Shown: positions 15,021 to 24,238 of the stretch, one piece after another
Numbering within the stretch: the first letter of the stretch is position 1
Layout of the letters: each line of letters starts with the position of its first letter
Assembly: GCA_903642325.1 (NCBI GenBank)
Contig: CAHJWM010000014.1
Coordinates: 1-64,000, forward strand
Length of the DNA: 64,000 bases
Origin: Myxococcales bacterium
Lineage (GTDB): Bacteria > Myxococcota_A > Polyangia > Polyangiales > Polyangiaceae
Direction of reading: 5' to 3'
Notes under the pieces: model-generated
What the model saw: only the letters and a program-made list of their open reading frames with translations
What the model was told of the DNA's origin: nothing
The model's database searches: none
Program-made: the position numbers and the translations under genes

Positions 15021-16319
15021 ATGCGCGAGCTCGAGCCCGTTTCGTTCGACCGCACGCTGCGGGCCGCCGCACTCGAGCTGGAGCGGCGCGCGAAAACGGG
15101 CGAGGCGCTGAATGACGCGCTCCCCCCCCAGTTGCTCGACGCGGAGACGCTGCACTGGCTCCGCGAATCGCGCACCAAAGATCCATTGGCGGCCGCACTC
15201 GAGCGTTGGCTCTTACGGCTGCGAGAGCAGGTGGAGCTCGATCCGCAGCGCCGCGAGCTCGGCCGCGCGTACCGCGTAGAGCGACACGAGATCAGCGAGC
15301 CGGAGGGCGCACTCTTACCGCTGACGGCGATGCTCGCCTTGAGCTTGGCGCGCCGGCGCGAACGGGCGGCGTATCTTCGCAGCTTCTTCGCCTGCGCGGC
15401 GGCCGTCGCCGATCGCGTGCGCAGGCTGTGGGAGGAGCGCCTGATGTTCGCCGAACGCTTGGGTACGTCGCTCGATTCCTTCGAGGTCGCCTCGGCCGCG
15501 CTCGAGCCGGCCGCGCTGGCGTTCGTCGAGGCCAGCCGCGGCGCGTTCGAAAGCCTCGAAGTGCAGGGGCCGGAACGGCTCGTGACCAGCGCGCTCGCCG
15601 AGAGCGCCGATGAAGGTTGGCCCGCGCGGCTCACCGCGCGAACCACGCTCGATCTGTTGGGCGATCGAACTTGGGTCCACGGCCTGCGCCTGCGCCCATT
15701 TCCGCTGCCCACCGCCCACGGGGCGGGCAGCTTCTCGTTGGCGTTGAACAACGCGGGGCGCGCGATCTCGGATGCCGGGAACGCGCTGCGCTCACCCTTC
15801 GTGCTCGCAACCGACGTCTTCGATCTGCACCGCAACCGTCTCGGAGCTCTGCTTGGCATGCTGCCTCTCTCGGCTTCTTTCGCGACGCGGCAGCTGGGCG
15901 TGAGCCCGAGCCGTGTACGCGATCAGCAGCGTACGCTGGCGCGTGCGGCGTTGGTCGAGCTACGCGTGGCGGCATTCCGGGTACGGCTGCGAGGGCTGTT
16001 CGCGCTCGGCCCGAAGGCGATCGCCAACGAGCTGCCCGAGCTCAGCCATGGCGCCCTCGGCTTCGAGTTGCCGGCTTCAGTTGCGGGCGCCTTCATTCGC
16101 GTTAGACCGCGCGACTCGCAACGCTTCGCCGGTGCCCTGCTCGCGTCGTCTCGGCATGAGACGCTCGTGAACGAGTACGACGAAGACTGGTTCCGAAACC
16201 CCCGCGCCATCAGCGAGCTGCGAGCAGAGCTCGACCAACCAGACCCGAGCGAACCCGACGACTTGGCGCTGAGCACGGGGGCCGCGGCGTTTCTGGCGCG
16301 GCTAGGCGCCCTCCTGTGA
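15021..16319 (+). CDS. Uncharacterised 432-aa protein
   Basis: I do not recognise a family. The protein is soluble, rich in Leu, Ala, Arg and Glu, and mostly alpha-helical in character, with no signal peptide, no membrane segment and no cysteine-rich motif. A central block (about residues 205-300) is richer in Trp, His and aromatic residues (RTWVHGLRLRPFPLPTAHG, VFDLHRNRLG). Codon use has strong third-position GC, as in real genes here, while the long minus-strand frame over it is Ser/Arg low complexity. The ATG at 15021 lies 25 bases after the outer-membrane protein gene, so cotranscription is likely. It is convergent with the next barrel gene. Confidence 0.7.
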   Translation: MRELEPVSFDRTLRAAALELERRAKTGEALNDALPPQLLDAETLHWLRESRTKDPLAAALERWLLRLREQVELDPQRRELGRAYRVERHEISEPEGALLPLTAMLALSLARRRERAAYLRSFFACAAAVADRVRRLWEERLMFAERLGTSLDSFEVASAALEPAALAFVEASRGAFESLEVQGPERLVTSALAESADEGWPARLTARTTLDLLGDRTWVHGLRLRPFPLPTAHGAGSFSLALNNAGRAISDAGNALRSPFVLATDVFDLHRNRLGALLGMLPLSASFATRQLGVSPSRVRDQQRTLARAALVELRVAAFRVRLRGLFALGPKAIANELPELSHGALGFELPASVAGAFIRVRPRDSQRFAGALLASSRHETLVNEYDEDWFRNPRAISELRAELDQPDPSEPDDLALSTGAAAFLARLGALL

Positions 16320-16332
16320 GCGTTGTTTTTCG

Positions 16333-17361
16333 CTAAAAAGAGTCGTTTTCGCCCTGTGACAGGCCACCCGCGTCCAGGTGATAGCTGAAGCCAAAGACGA
16401 TCGCCGTCACCCGGTCGCCGCTGACCACTCGTCGAAACGCGAGCTCGGCACCAAAGCTCGTGTCCACATAACCAATGCCGCCACTGACGGAGTGATTCTT
16501 CGCGCCGTCGTCGTAGCGATATCCGGCCCGCAGCGGAAAGTGGTCACCAAGCAGCACCTCACCGCCGCCCATGGCGCGCAAAGTGGTCCGATCCCAGGTG
16601 GTGAAGTCCGCCGCGACGTCCGCCTCGAGACTGAACAGCTCCTTTCCGAAGCCGATGCCGCCGCCGAGCCCCATGGGTTGAAACCCAGTGCCGGGATTAT
16701 TCAGGTTGGTACCGACGATGGCCAACGATAATCCCTCGGTGGGCTTGATGGTTGCGCCGGCATCGAAGGCGAAGCCACGCACGATGTGCTGATCAGACAG
16801 GCCGCCGGAGGCCGCGCTCGCGCCGAGCGGCCCCGTACCGCTCTGGCTGAGCGTCAAATAGCGGCCGGCCACGCCCAGATAGAACGAGTCGGAAAACGGA
16901 TACGACAACGCGAAGCGGATGTCGGTCCACTTACGATTGATCCCGTCGGTGTCCTGCGTGTTGTACGTGGCACCGATCCCGCCGGCGACGCGCGCGCTCG
17001 AACCAACCGAATCCACGGCCGCGGCGCCGTAGCTTTGACGCTTCGATTCCGGCCAAATTTGAGCCAAAGCAGCCAGATGGTAAACCCGCGCCGCCGACAT
17101 GTTTGCGGGGTTGTCGAAGAGCGCTTCCGTGGAGCTGCTCAAGGCTCGCGTTGCTCCGTTCGTGGCCGTGAGCCGCGGCGTCTCGATCTCTTGATAGTTG
17201 TAACCGACCTCGGGCCTAACCGTGCTCTTGTCGGCACGAGCGTGCCGCGTCAACGCCGAGCTCGCGGCGCACGTAAGCACGGCGAGCGCGAAGCGCGTTC
17301 GATGACGCGATTCGAATCGACGAGGATCCGCTCGCACGTGCTTCAGGCAAACGCTTTCCAT
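16333..17361 (-). CDS. Outer-membrane barrel protein (PorV/FadL-like fold), hypothetical
   Basis: A 342-aa exported protein with a long basic N-terminus and a hydrophobic segment ending near ARA-DK (residue ~44). The mature part has repeated barrel strands with Gly and aromatic residues, for example ARVAGGIGATYN, FYLGVAGRYLTLSQ, GLGGGIGFGKELFSLEADVAADF, FPLRAGYRYDDG and SFGAELAFRRV. An early NPANMS motif resembles the DNPAN/NPA element of the FadL and PorV-type families. The substrate is unknown. A 573-base gene-free region, probably the replication or dnaA control region, lies upstream of it. Confidence 0.65.
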   Translation of the reverse strand: MESVCLKHVRADPRRFESRHRTRFALAVLTCAASSALTRHARADKSTVRPEVGYNYQEIETPRLTATNGATRALSSSTEALFDNPANMSAARVYHLAALAQIWPESKRQSYGAAAVDSVGSSARVAGGIGATYNTQDTDGINRKWTDIRFALSYPFSDSFYLGVAGRYLTLSQSGTGPLGASAASGGLSDQHIVRGFAFDAGATIKPTEGLSLAIVGTNLNNPGTGFQPMGLGGGIGFGKELFSLEADVAADFTTWDRTTLRAMGGGEVLLGDHFPLRAGYRYDDGAKNHSVSGGIGYVDTSFGAELAFRRVVSGDRVTAIVFGFSYHLDAGGLSQGENDSF

Positions 17362-17934
17362 CTCGCTGCTGTCGGCATCGACTTAACCTTCTAAGACGGC
17401 GCAGGCCAACTTTCGTACTCCGGGTGCCCACGACGATGAGCGGCCGTTCGGCCAAGCGGCGCAAAAAACTTTCTCGAAACTTTTCCGCCGTTGCCTCTTG
17501 ACGCCCCAAACACCGAAAGTTTGCGTGCGCAAAACATGACCGCGCGCGCGCTTTACTGGATTCCCTTTTTTGTCTGCGAGGTTACTGAGCGCGCGAAAAT
17601 GTAAGTCGCGGCAATTCAGCGAAGTGACCGGAGGCTCGTGTTACGATTCAGCGTCATTTTGCGGCCTTTGGCGTTTTGGAAATCTTGGGATTGAACTTTG
17701 AATGAGGTCAGTGCTAGCTGCCCTACCGTTGTCGCTCGGAGCTCCCACTCCGAAAGTCGAGAGAGTCGAGCGCGGCGGTTCGGTCTGGGATGGAGAACCT
17801 CGAACTCAGTGCCGCCCCCAAAGTCGAATCGTTTACTCCCTGGTTGGGGCTCCGGTAATGACCGGACAATTCCGGGTAGCTTCCAAGGCTCTTCCTATCC
17901 ACAGACCTGTGGATAAGTTGGGGAATTCCAGTTC
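17362..17934 (+). promoter_or_regulatory. dnaA upstream region, candidate oriC or autoregulatory site
   Basis: A 573-base stretch with no gene, less GC-rich than its flanks in parts (runs of A or T around 17465-17490, 17560-17575 and 17650-17700). From left to right it holds a 6-bp hairpin TCGGAG/CTCCGA (17736-17753), three CCGG sites at an exact 10-bp spacing (17852, 17862, 17872), and a DnaA-box palindrome (17895-17916) 18 bases before the dnaA start codon. Only two good DnaA boxes were seen, which favours dnaA autoregulation; oriC is possible, since in many bacteria it adjoins dnaA. dnaN and gyrB are not adjacent. Confidence 0.5.
17895..17916. promoter_or_regulatory. Inverted pair of DnaA boxes
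   Basis: CTATCCACA (17895-17903, one mismatch to TTATCCACA) faces a perfect TGTGGATAA (17908-17916). Together they make a perfect 9-bp inverted repeat TATCCACAG-AC-CTGTGGATA (17896-17915). The pair ends 18 bases before the dnaA GTG, a position suited to DnaA repression of its own gene. Confidence 0.8.
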
Positions 17935-19404
17935 GTGACCATCGAAACCCCTCAAGTTCAGACTTTGCACGCGGATCATCCCGCCCCGCCTGGTGAACGC
18001 CTGTGGACAGACGCCTTGGAGCAGACGCGGAGCCGTTCTCCTGCCTCCTTCGAGCAGTGGTTTTCGAGTGTGCAGTATGACGGGTTCGAGAACCGCGTGC
18101 TCGCACTCACCGCCCGCGATGAGTTCGTGCGTGACTGGGTCAAAGCCCACTTCATACCGGACTTGCTGGGCCATCTTGCCCGCCTTGCGGGGGAGGCGAA
18201 CCAAGCCAACCTGCGCGTGAAATGGAGCATCTCGAACCGACTCGAACGCCCGGTCTGCCAGGCGCGGCGTCGCACCTCGGAGCCGCCGCCGCCATCGGCC
18301 ACGCACGGCTCGGGCAACACGGTTGGCCGCCCACGCTCCGAACGCCCATCGCGCTACTCGCGCGCGCAGCTCACCGCTGCCCTCAATCCCAAGCACACTT
18401 TTCCGAACTTCGTGGTCGGGCCGTCCAACGAGCTGGCACATGCCGCAGCCTTTGCCTCCGCCGGTGGAGGCGGCCCGCGCTACAACCCGCTCTTCATCGC
18501 AGGCGGCACGGGGCTCGGCAAGACGCACTTGATGCACGCCATCGCTCACAAGGTGCTGGATGAGCGTCCGGACTCGCGCATCGTGTACGTGTCCGCCGAG
18601 CACTTCACGAACGAGTTCATCGAGGCGCTGCAGCATCACAAGATGGATGAGTTTCGCTCGCGCTATCGCACGGACTGCGACTTGCTGCTCGTAGACGACA
18701 TTCAGTTCTTGGCCGGTCGCGAGCAGACGCAAGAAGAGTTTTTTCACACGTTCAATGCGCTCCACGATGCGGATCGGCCGATCATCGTCACTAGTGATAA
18801 GTACCCGCAGCAGCTTCAGCGCATGCCCGAGCGCTTGGTGTCGCGTTTTACTTCCGGCTTGGTCGCCGATATCCAGACCCCGCAGCTCGAAACGCGCGTG
18901 GCCATCGTGCGTAAAAAGGCCGAGCTCGAGGGCATCGAGCTCTCGGACGAAGTGGCGGTGATGCTTGCGCAAAGCGTGCAAAGCAACGTGCGTGAGCTAG
19001 AAGGAGCGCTTATCCGCTTGGCGGCCAAGTCCTCGCTCACCGGCCGCCTGATCGATGAGGAGTTCACGCTCGGTGAGCTCGCGATGGTTTCACCGCGTCG
19101 GCCCGAGCTGATGAGCGTGGAGGACATTCAGCGCGCCGTGTGTGGTCACTTTCGCCTGTCCAACACCGACCTGCTGAGTAAAGACCGTCACAAGAGCGTC
19201 GCTTTTGCGCGCCAGGTCGCTATGTACCTTTGCCGGCAACGCTTGAAGTGCAGCTTCCCCGAGCTAGGCCGCGCTTTTGGCAACCGCGACCACACGACCG
19301 TGATGAGCGCAGTGCGCCGCGTCGAAGCGCTCCGGCAGCGCGACCCGCAAGTGAACATGCATCTGGAAGCGATCGAGCAACGCTTGGCATCCTCGGAAAG
19401 TTGA
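17935..19404 (+). CDS. dnaA: Chromosomal replication initiator protein DnaA
   Basis: A 489-aa initiator that binds DnaA boxes and melts oriC. Domain I is at about residues 15-100, followed by a Pro/Arg-rich domain II to ~140. The AAA+ domain III carries Walker A GGTGLGKT (190-197), Walker B D254-D255 in LLLVDDIQFLAG, and sensor/Arg-finger segments (IIVTSDK, RLVSRFTSGLV). Domain IV ends with the DnaA signature helix-turn-helix (HKSVAFARQVAMYLCR...FGNRDHTTVMSAV). The start is GTG at 17935, directly behind the DnaA-box palindrome, so autoregulation is likely. The usual dnaN neighbour is absent; the next gene is a convergent lipoprotein. Confidence 0.97.
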   Translation: MTIETPQVQTLHADHPAPPGERLWTDALEQTRSRSPASFEQWFSSVQYDGFENRVLALTARDEFVRDWVKAHFIPDLLGHLARLAGEANQANLRVKWSISNRLERPVCQARRRTSEPPPPSATHGSGNTVGRPRSERPSRYSRAQLTAALNPKHTFPNFVVGPSNELAHAAAFASAGGGGPRYNPLFIAGGTGLGKTHLMHAIAHKVLDERPDSRIVYVSAEHFTNEFIEALQHHKMDEFRSRYRTDCDLLLVDDIQFLAGREQTQEEFFHTFNALHDADRPIIVTSDKYPQQLQRMPERLVSRFTSGLVADIQTPQLETRVAIVRKKAELEGIELSDEVAVMLAQSVQSNVRELEGALIRLAAKSSLTGRLIDEEFTLGELAMVSPRRPELMSVEDIQRAVCGHFRLSNTDLLSKDRHKSVAFARQVAMYLCRQRLKCSFPELGRAFGNRDHTTVMSAVRRVEALRQRDPQVNMHLEAIEQRLASSES

Positions 19405-19476
19405 GCCAGCGCGCGGCGAGCTCGGCGCTAGTGCTCGTGCCGCGCTACGTCGGATAACGTCGCATCAGTCGTGTGC

Positions 19477-20115
19477 TCAAAGCTTCGAGCTTTCGAGCGG
19501 CATTCTCGCAGCGGGAGACGCCTCGAAAAGCGGCGACGTCGCGACTTCAGGCAGTGGTACCGGCGGCGGCATGCGCGACTCCGGAAAGGCGCCGAGCGAC
19601 ATGCCGATGCGCACGGCAATGGCGTCGATGACTTCACTTGCGCCCGCGCCGAGCGGCGCCCCATAGGCAAAGTCGGCGCGGCTGCGCGAGGCGACGCCCT
19701 GGCCGTCCAATAATTGGCCATCTCGCTCGAGCCGCCAGGTACCCTTCACGCCGGCGGACCAGCCGGGACCCTTGGCGTCGGGGGGCAGGGCTTCGAGAAG
19801 GAGGTCGACTCGAAGCAGGTAGTCCCCCGTCGGAATGACTCGAGGAGCCGCCGCGACGCCCGGGAAGCTCATCCAAAGCGAACGCGCGAGAGCACTTTGT
19901 ACGGTACTGCGTAAATGCTCGAAGCACAGGAGGCGGCGGTCCTCGGGCGCCACGCAAGCGCTTTCCGGCATCTCATCGGCGATGGCAATCCACAGTTTAT
20001 TGGCGTGTAAAACACTGGGTGCAAGCGGTGGAAGCTCAGCCGTGTGGAGCGGCGCGTGGTGCTCGAGATCACAGCCGCCGAGCCAAACCAGCAGACCCCC
20101 GAGGGTCGCGCGCAT
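19477..20115 (-). CDS. Putative lipoprotein of unknown function
   Basis: A 212-aa protein. The ATG at 20115 gives MRATLGGLLVWLGGC, a short signal with a lipobox ending at Cys15; the open frame continues 24 codons further upstream but with no signal character. The mature part has mixed alpha/beta content with a Cys pair region (SACVAPEDRRLLCFEH) and a beta-rich segment (GDYLLRVDLLLEAL, VKGTWRLERDGQLLDG). The tail is Pro/Met/Ala-rich. No family was recognised. It is convergent with dnaA and divergent from a small conserved gene. Confidence 0.65.
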   Translation of the reverse strand: MRATLGGLLVWLGGCDLEHHAPLHTAELPPLAPSVLHANKLWIAIADEMPESACVAPEDRRLLCFEHLRSTVQSALARSLWMSFPGVAAAPRVIPTGDYLLRVDLLLEALPPDAKGPGWSAGVKGTWRLERDGQLLDGQGVASRSRADFAYGAPLGAGASEVIDAIAVRIGMSLGAFPESRMPPPVPLPEVATSPLFEASPAARMPLESSKL

Positions 20116-20298
20116 AGCAATGCAGCGCGCGTTCGAAAAGAAAATCATGTCCCGAAACTTTATCGGAAGCGCCGGAGCGACCAGCAACTTTCCGGCAGAG
20201 TTTCCGAACCTGGCACACGACGGCCGCGTGGGTGAAACCGGGCTCGAGTTAGGATCCCGCTAATCCCGTTCGCAAAAAACACCCGAGAAAGGCCACGG

Positions 20299-20505
20299 AT
20301 GGCTTCGTTGAAACACATTCACCAAATCATGAACGAGCGCGCGCTCGTGCGGCTCGCCGACGGACGCACCGGGAAGATCCTGCGTGTCGACACGCTGTTT
20401 CCCGATCACGAGGTCAAGATCACGGTCTGGACGTCCGACCATGTGCGCCCGCTCTTGGCCAAGGTGGAGCGCTTGGAGCTCAAGGACGTCCTCGGCGTCG
20501 CTTAG
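20299..20505 (+). CDS. 68-aa conserved-looking small protein
   Basis: A small soluble basic protein I cannot assign to a named family. It has a good ribosome-binding site (GAGAAAGG about 7 bases before the ATG at 20299) and normal codon use. The sequence suggests a compact SH3- or Tudor-like beta fold (RALVRLADGRTGKILRV, HEVKITVWTS), which could bind nucleic acid or protein. It is convergent with dnaK, only 4 bases apart. Confidence 0.6.
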   Translation: MASLKHIHQIMNERALVRLADGRTGKILRVDTLFPDHEVKITVWTSDHVRPLLAKVERLELKDVLGVA

Positions 20506-20509
20506 AGCA

Positions 20510-22354
20510 CTACACGCCCGGCTCGACCTCGGACGTCGCGTACATGGCCTCGGCGATTTCGAAGGTCGCATTTTCGAGCGTGGAATAAGCCGCCCGCATT
20601 GCGTCCAAGTTGGCGCCGGTCTCCAGCATCTTTTTCAAGACCAAAACCTCTTGCTTCACCCGCTCGAGCTTCTCCGGCGAAAGCAGGTCGGCGTAGCCAT
20701 CCAACGCCTGCTCGGTGGTGTAAATCAGCGTCTCGCCTTGGTTGCGCATCTCCGCCAGATCACGACGCAACTGGTCGGTGTCTTTGAAGCGTTCTCCCTC
20801 CTGCACGAGCAGGTCCACCTCGGCCTGATTCAGACCGCTGGTGGCCGTGACACTGACGGCTTGACTGCGACCAGTGCCTAGATCGCGCGCTTCCACCGAG
20901 AGGATGCCGTTGGCGTCGATTGCAAAAGTCACTTTGACCTTGGGCACGCCGCGCGGCGCGGGCGGGATCCCCGTCAGCTCGAAGCGGGCTAGGCTGCGAT
21001 TGTCCTGCGCCATCTCGCGCTCGCCCTGCAGCACCTGAATCGGCACGAACGACTGATTGTCGACACTGGTCGTGAAGACCTCGCTCTTTTCCGTCGGCAC
21101 GGTGGTGTTGCGCGGGATGAGCTTGGTGAACACCCCGCCGCCGGTCTCGACGCCGATGGACAGCGGTGTCACGTCGAGGAGCAGGACCTCGTCGATGGCT
21201 CCGGACAGGGCTCCGCCCTGGATCGCTGCACCAACCGACACAACTTCGTCGGGGTTGACCCCCTTGTGCGGGTCTTTACCGAAAAACTCGCGTACGGCTT
21301 TTTGCACCGCGGGCATGCGCGTCATGCCGCCCACCAGCACGATCTGCCCGATCCCGGATGGCGAAATCTTCGCGTCGGCCAGTACGCTCTTGCAAGCCAC
21401 GATCGTGCGGTCGACGAGGTCTCGAGTCAATATCTCGAGCTCGCTCCGCTTCATGGTGCGCTCGAGATGCAGGGGCCCCGCCGACCCCGACGCAATGAAG
21501 GGGATGTTCACCTCTGTCTCCAAGGACGAGCTGAGCTCGTGCTTGGCCTTTTCTGCCGCCTCACGCAGGCGCTGGAGCGCGGTGCGCTCCTTGCGTAAGT
21601 CGACGTCGTGCTGCGCTTTGAACTCCTCACTCAGTTTGTCGATGATGCGCGCATCGAAATCTTCGCCGCCCAAGTGCGTGTCGCCACCAGTGGCCTTTAC
21701 ATTGAATACGCCGCCCGAAATTTCGAGCACCGAGATGTCGAACGTCCCCCCACCCAAGTCGTAAACTGCGATGACCTCCGCCTTTGTCTTGTCGAGGCCG
21801 TACGCGAGCGCGGCGGCGGTAGGCTCGTTCAAGATGCGCTTCACCTCGAGCCCGGCGATCCTACCGGCATCTTTCGTAGCCTGGCGTTCAGCGTCGTCGA
21901 AATACGCAGGCACGGTGATCACCGCTTCGGTCACCGGCTCGCCCAGGTAGCTCTCCGCCACCTGCTTCATCGCGGCCAAGATCATGCTGGATATTTCCGG
22001 CGGCGAGAGCTTCTTGTTCTGGACGAGCACCCTGGCGTCGCCATTTTCGGCCTCGACGATGCGGTAGGCGACCGCGTCCTTTTGGCGCTGCACCGAGCCT
22101 GCCGAAAACTTTTGGCCCATCAGGCGCTTGACCGCTTGAATGGTATTTTCAGGGTTGGTCGTGGCTTGACGCTTGGCTACCTGACCCACGAGGCGCTCGC
22201 CCTTTGGCGTGAAGCCGACCACGCTCGGCGTGGTTCGCGCGCCCTCACCATTCGCGATGACTTTGACCTCGGGTTGGCCTGCCGCGTTGGTTCCTTCGAG
22301 AACCGAGACGCAGGAGTTGGTCGTGCCGAGATCGATGCCGATGATTTTCCCCAT
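20510..22354 (-). CDS. dnaK: Chaperone protein DnaK (Hsp70)
   Basis: A 614-aa Hsp70 ATPase that folds and protects proteins with DnaJ and GrpE. The N-terminal signature GIDLGTTNSCV, the second ATPase signature YDLGGGTFDISVLE, the third VLVGGMTRMPAVQ and the substrate-binding domain with LSIGVETGGGVFTKLI are all present. It is about 20-25 residues shorter than E. coli DnaK: the disordered Gly-rich tail and the terminal EEVK-like motif are missing, and the protein ends in EVEPGV. grpE lies 148 bases upstream on the same strand. dnaJ is about 13 kb away on the other strand, so the classic grpE-dnaK-dnaJ order is broken. No CIRCE element was seen. Confidence 0.96.
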   Translation of the reverse strand: MGKIIGIDLGTTNSCVSVLEGTNAAGQPEVKVIANGEGARTTPSVVGFTPKGERLVGQVAKRQATTNPENTIQAVKRLMGQKFSAGSVQRQKDAVAYRIVEAENGDARVLVQNKKLSPPEISSMILAAMKQVAESYLGEPVTEAVITVPAYFDDAERQATKDAGRIAGLEVKRILNEPTAAALAYGLDKTKAEVIAVYDLGGGTFDISVLEISGGVFNVKATGGDTHLGGEDFDARIIDKLSEEFKAQHDVDLRKERTALQRLREAAEKAKHELSSSLETEVNIPFIASGSAGPLHLERTMKRSELEILTRDLVDRTIVACKSVLADAKISPSGIGQIVLVGGMTRMPAVQKAVREFFGKDPHKGVNPDEVVSVGAAIQGGALSGAIDEVLLLDVTPLSIGVETGGGVFTKLIPRNTTVPTEKSEVFTTSVDNQSFVPIQVLQGEREMAQDNRSLARFELTGIPPAPRGVPKVKVTFAIDANGILSVEARDLGTGRSQAVSVTATSGLNQAEVDLLVQEGERFKDTDQLRRDLAEMRNQGETLIYTTEQALDGYADLLSPEKLERVKQEVLVLKKMLETGANLDAMRAAYSTLENATFEIAEAMYATSEVEPGV

Positions 22355-22502
22355 GCGCTATCTGGTGAGCATAGCGTGCGCGGGACTGGGCATAAAGGGT
22401 ACGCGGCGCGACGATGTATGTAGGTCCTATGCCTACGAGATGCCGGGCTACGGCCGCCCTCCGCGAATGGCCGCCACCGCGCGGAGCCTCCGCTCTGGCT
22501 TG

Positions 22503-23030
22503 CTAATTCGCCTTGGCCTTCGCGACGACTACGATCGCGGGTCGGACCAGCTTATCGCCCTGAACATAACCGGCTTGGACTTCGTGGATCACGGTGCCCG
22601 GCGGATGATCGGCGGTTTCGAATTGCTGGACGGCTTCATGGAACGCGGGGTCGAAGGCCTCCCCTTGGGCTTTGATGCGTTCGATGCCGATCTTGGAAAG
22701 CGTGTCGAGGAACTGGCGCTTGACGAGAGCGATGCCGTCCGCCAACGCCTTCACATCGGTCGCGGTCTCCGCGTGAGCGGTCGCGCGCTCCAGATTATCG
22801 AACACGGGTAGCAAGTCTTTGATCAAATCCTCTCGCGCTCGCTTTTCAGTGTCGGCGAGCTCACGGCGCGAGCGCTTGCGGAAATTGTCGAAATCCGCGG
22901 CAGTGCGCAGCAACTGGTCGCGCAATTTGGAAACTTCAGTCTTGGATGCTTCCAGCGGATCGACCTCCGCTGCGGCTACGGGTTGCTCGGCTTCGGGCGG
23001 CGATTCGGAGATGGGGGATTCGTCGGACAC
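22503..23030 (-). CDS. grpE: Nucleotide exchange factor GrpE
   Basis: A 175-aa cochaperone that releases ADP from DnaK. After an acidic N-terminus of ~30 residues comes the long coiled-coil region (about 30-95, including [18 protein letters not shown]), then the four-helix/beta-wing domain with [10 protein letters not shown] near residue 126 and the closing strand [21 protein letters not shown]. Length and motifs are standard. It is the first gene of a grpE-dnaK pair. Confidence 0.95.
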   Translation of the reverse strand: MSDESPISESPPEAEQPVAAAEVDPLEASKTEVSKLRDQLLRTAADFDNFRKRSRRELADTEKRAREDLIKDLLPVFDNLERATAHAETATDVKALADGIALVKRQFLDTLSKIGIERIKAQGEAFDPAFHEAVQQFETADHPPGTVIHEVQAGYVQGDKLVRPAIVVVAKAKAN

Positions 23031-23099
23031 GGCGCGCGGATTATAGTCACTCGGCTTCTGTTCGCTATGCCGAAGCGTCCGAGCCCAGCTAATTGCGGG

Positions 23100-24224
23100 C
23101 TATTGCCGGAGGGAGCGCGCTTCCGGAGGGGCGTCCACGCAGGGCGCCTGACGGAGCGCGGTGAGGAGCCCACCGGAGCTGTGCGCGATGGGATCGCGGG
23201 CGCTCGGGTTCGGGGCAAACCAGGTATCGATGCCACCCGGCAAAACCCAGAAGTGGTCGGCTGACGGCAGGGGCACGTAGCTGGGCTCGCCGAGCCGCTC
23301 CTCCCCGTAGCCCGTCGTCTCCAGCCAGAAACAGGTGTCGTCTGCGGCAAAGGCGAATAAATGCACGGCGCCCGAGTGAAAATCGACCTCCACGCGAGCC
23401 AGCGCGGCGCCGTCCACCGCGGACGAGACCGATAGCCAATGAGCGCCGGCTGGTACGCGCAGCAGTGCGCCGGCGGCAGGGCTTTCGTTGCTCGTGGGAT
23501 CGACTGCGCTCAAGCGCTGGCCATCGAGCGCAACTTCGATCCGCACCGCGCCGAGATTGATGATGCGGAGAAGGGGGTGGTAGACGAAAAAAGACAAGCA
23601 TGCGGCGCCAACGCCGAGCACGGGCCCAGCGCTCAGCCATGGCGAGCTTACGCGCTCATCGAGCGGCTCGGCCGTGAGCTCGGCTTCGTTCAGTTGCGCC
23701 ACGCGCTCGGCGTAACTAAGTGCCGCGCACCACAGCCTGCCGCTCGTCGACCAGCGCACGGCCGCGCCCCGCGCGCTGTGCGGAAGGCTCATTGGACGCG
23801 CCGGCAAGCAGAGCAGCCCGAACGGCAGAAGCGAGAACGCGATCACGCTCGAAATCAGACCGAGCAGCCCGAGCCTGGGCGCCACCAGTGGCAGGGCCGC
23901 TGCGCCGGCCAAGGCCAAAAGGAGCGATGAAAGTGCAAGCGACAGCACCCGCGTGGAGGCGCTCGCCTGATGCTCGGCGCATTCATCACAATAGCCAACT
24001 GATGATGAAACGCCGCCTTCGCGCGCTAGCGCGACACGATGGGTCGCGATGCCCGCGCAGCATGCGCACTCTTCAGGCAGCCGGATGGGTACGTCGCTGC
24101 GTGCGATCGGCAGGCCAACGCTCGCGCCCGCGAGCACGGACCGACGGCGAGCGCGTATGGCCAAACGGTACCGCAAAAGTGCTTGCTCCACGTCTGGTCT
24201 TGCATTGCGTGTGAGGGGCCGCAA
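23100..24224 (-). CDS. Membrane protein with N-terminal Cys-pair (zinc-ribbon-like) motif
   Basis: A 374-aa protein not recognised by family. It has two closely spaced cysteine pairs near residues 53-83 (CACC and YCDEC), which suggests a metal-binding knuckle. Two or three hydrophobic segments follow around 92-140, with another near 200-222. A large C-terminal extracytoplasmic beta-rich domain carries residues such as CFWLETTGYGEE. The longest frame starts with TTG at 24224; GTG at 24191 is an alternative, and the true start is unclear. The gene is divergent from the helicase gene, 14 bases apart. Confidence 0.6.
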   Translation of the reverse strand: MRPLTRNARPDVEQALLRYRLAIRARRRSVLAGASVGLPIARSDVPIRLPEECACCAGIATHRVALAREGGVSSSVGYCDECAEHQASASTRVLSLALSSLLLALAGAAALPLVAPRLGLLGLISSVIAFSLLPFGLLCLPARPMSLPHSARGAAVRWSTSGRLWCAALSYAERVAQLNEAELTAEPLDERVSSPWLSAGPVLGVGAACLSFFVYHPLLRIINLGAVRIEVALDGQRLSAVDPTSNESPAAGALLRVPAGAHWLSVSSAVDGAALARVEVDFHSGAVHLFAFAADDTCFWLETTGYGEERLGEPSYVPLPSADHFWVLPGGIDTWFAPNPSARDPIAHSSGGLLTALRQAPCVDAPPEARSLRQ

Positions 24225-24238
24225 GGTTAGCGAAGAAC

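Noticed and set aside
14516-15859. 447-codon minus-strand frame over the 432-aa gene
   Set aside because: The translation is Ser/Arg low complexity typical of the antisense strand of high-GC genes, and it overlaps two plausible plus-strand genes.
17833-18981. 382-codon minus-strand frame over dnaA
   Set aside because: It is the antisense shadow of dnaA and covers the DnaA-box region. It has no family motif.
22355-22502. CIRCE element between grpE and dnaK
   Set aside because: I looked for TTAGCACTC-N9-GAGTGCTAA and saw no match there or upstream of grpE.
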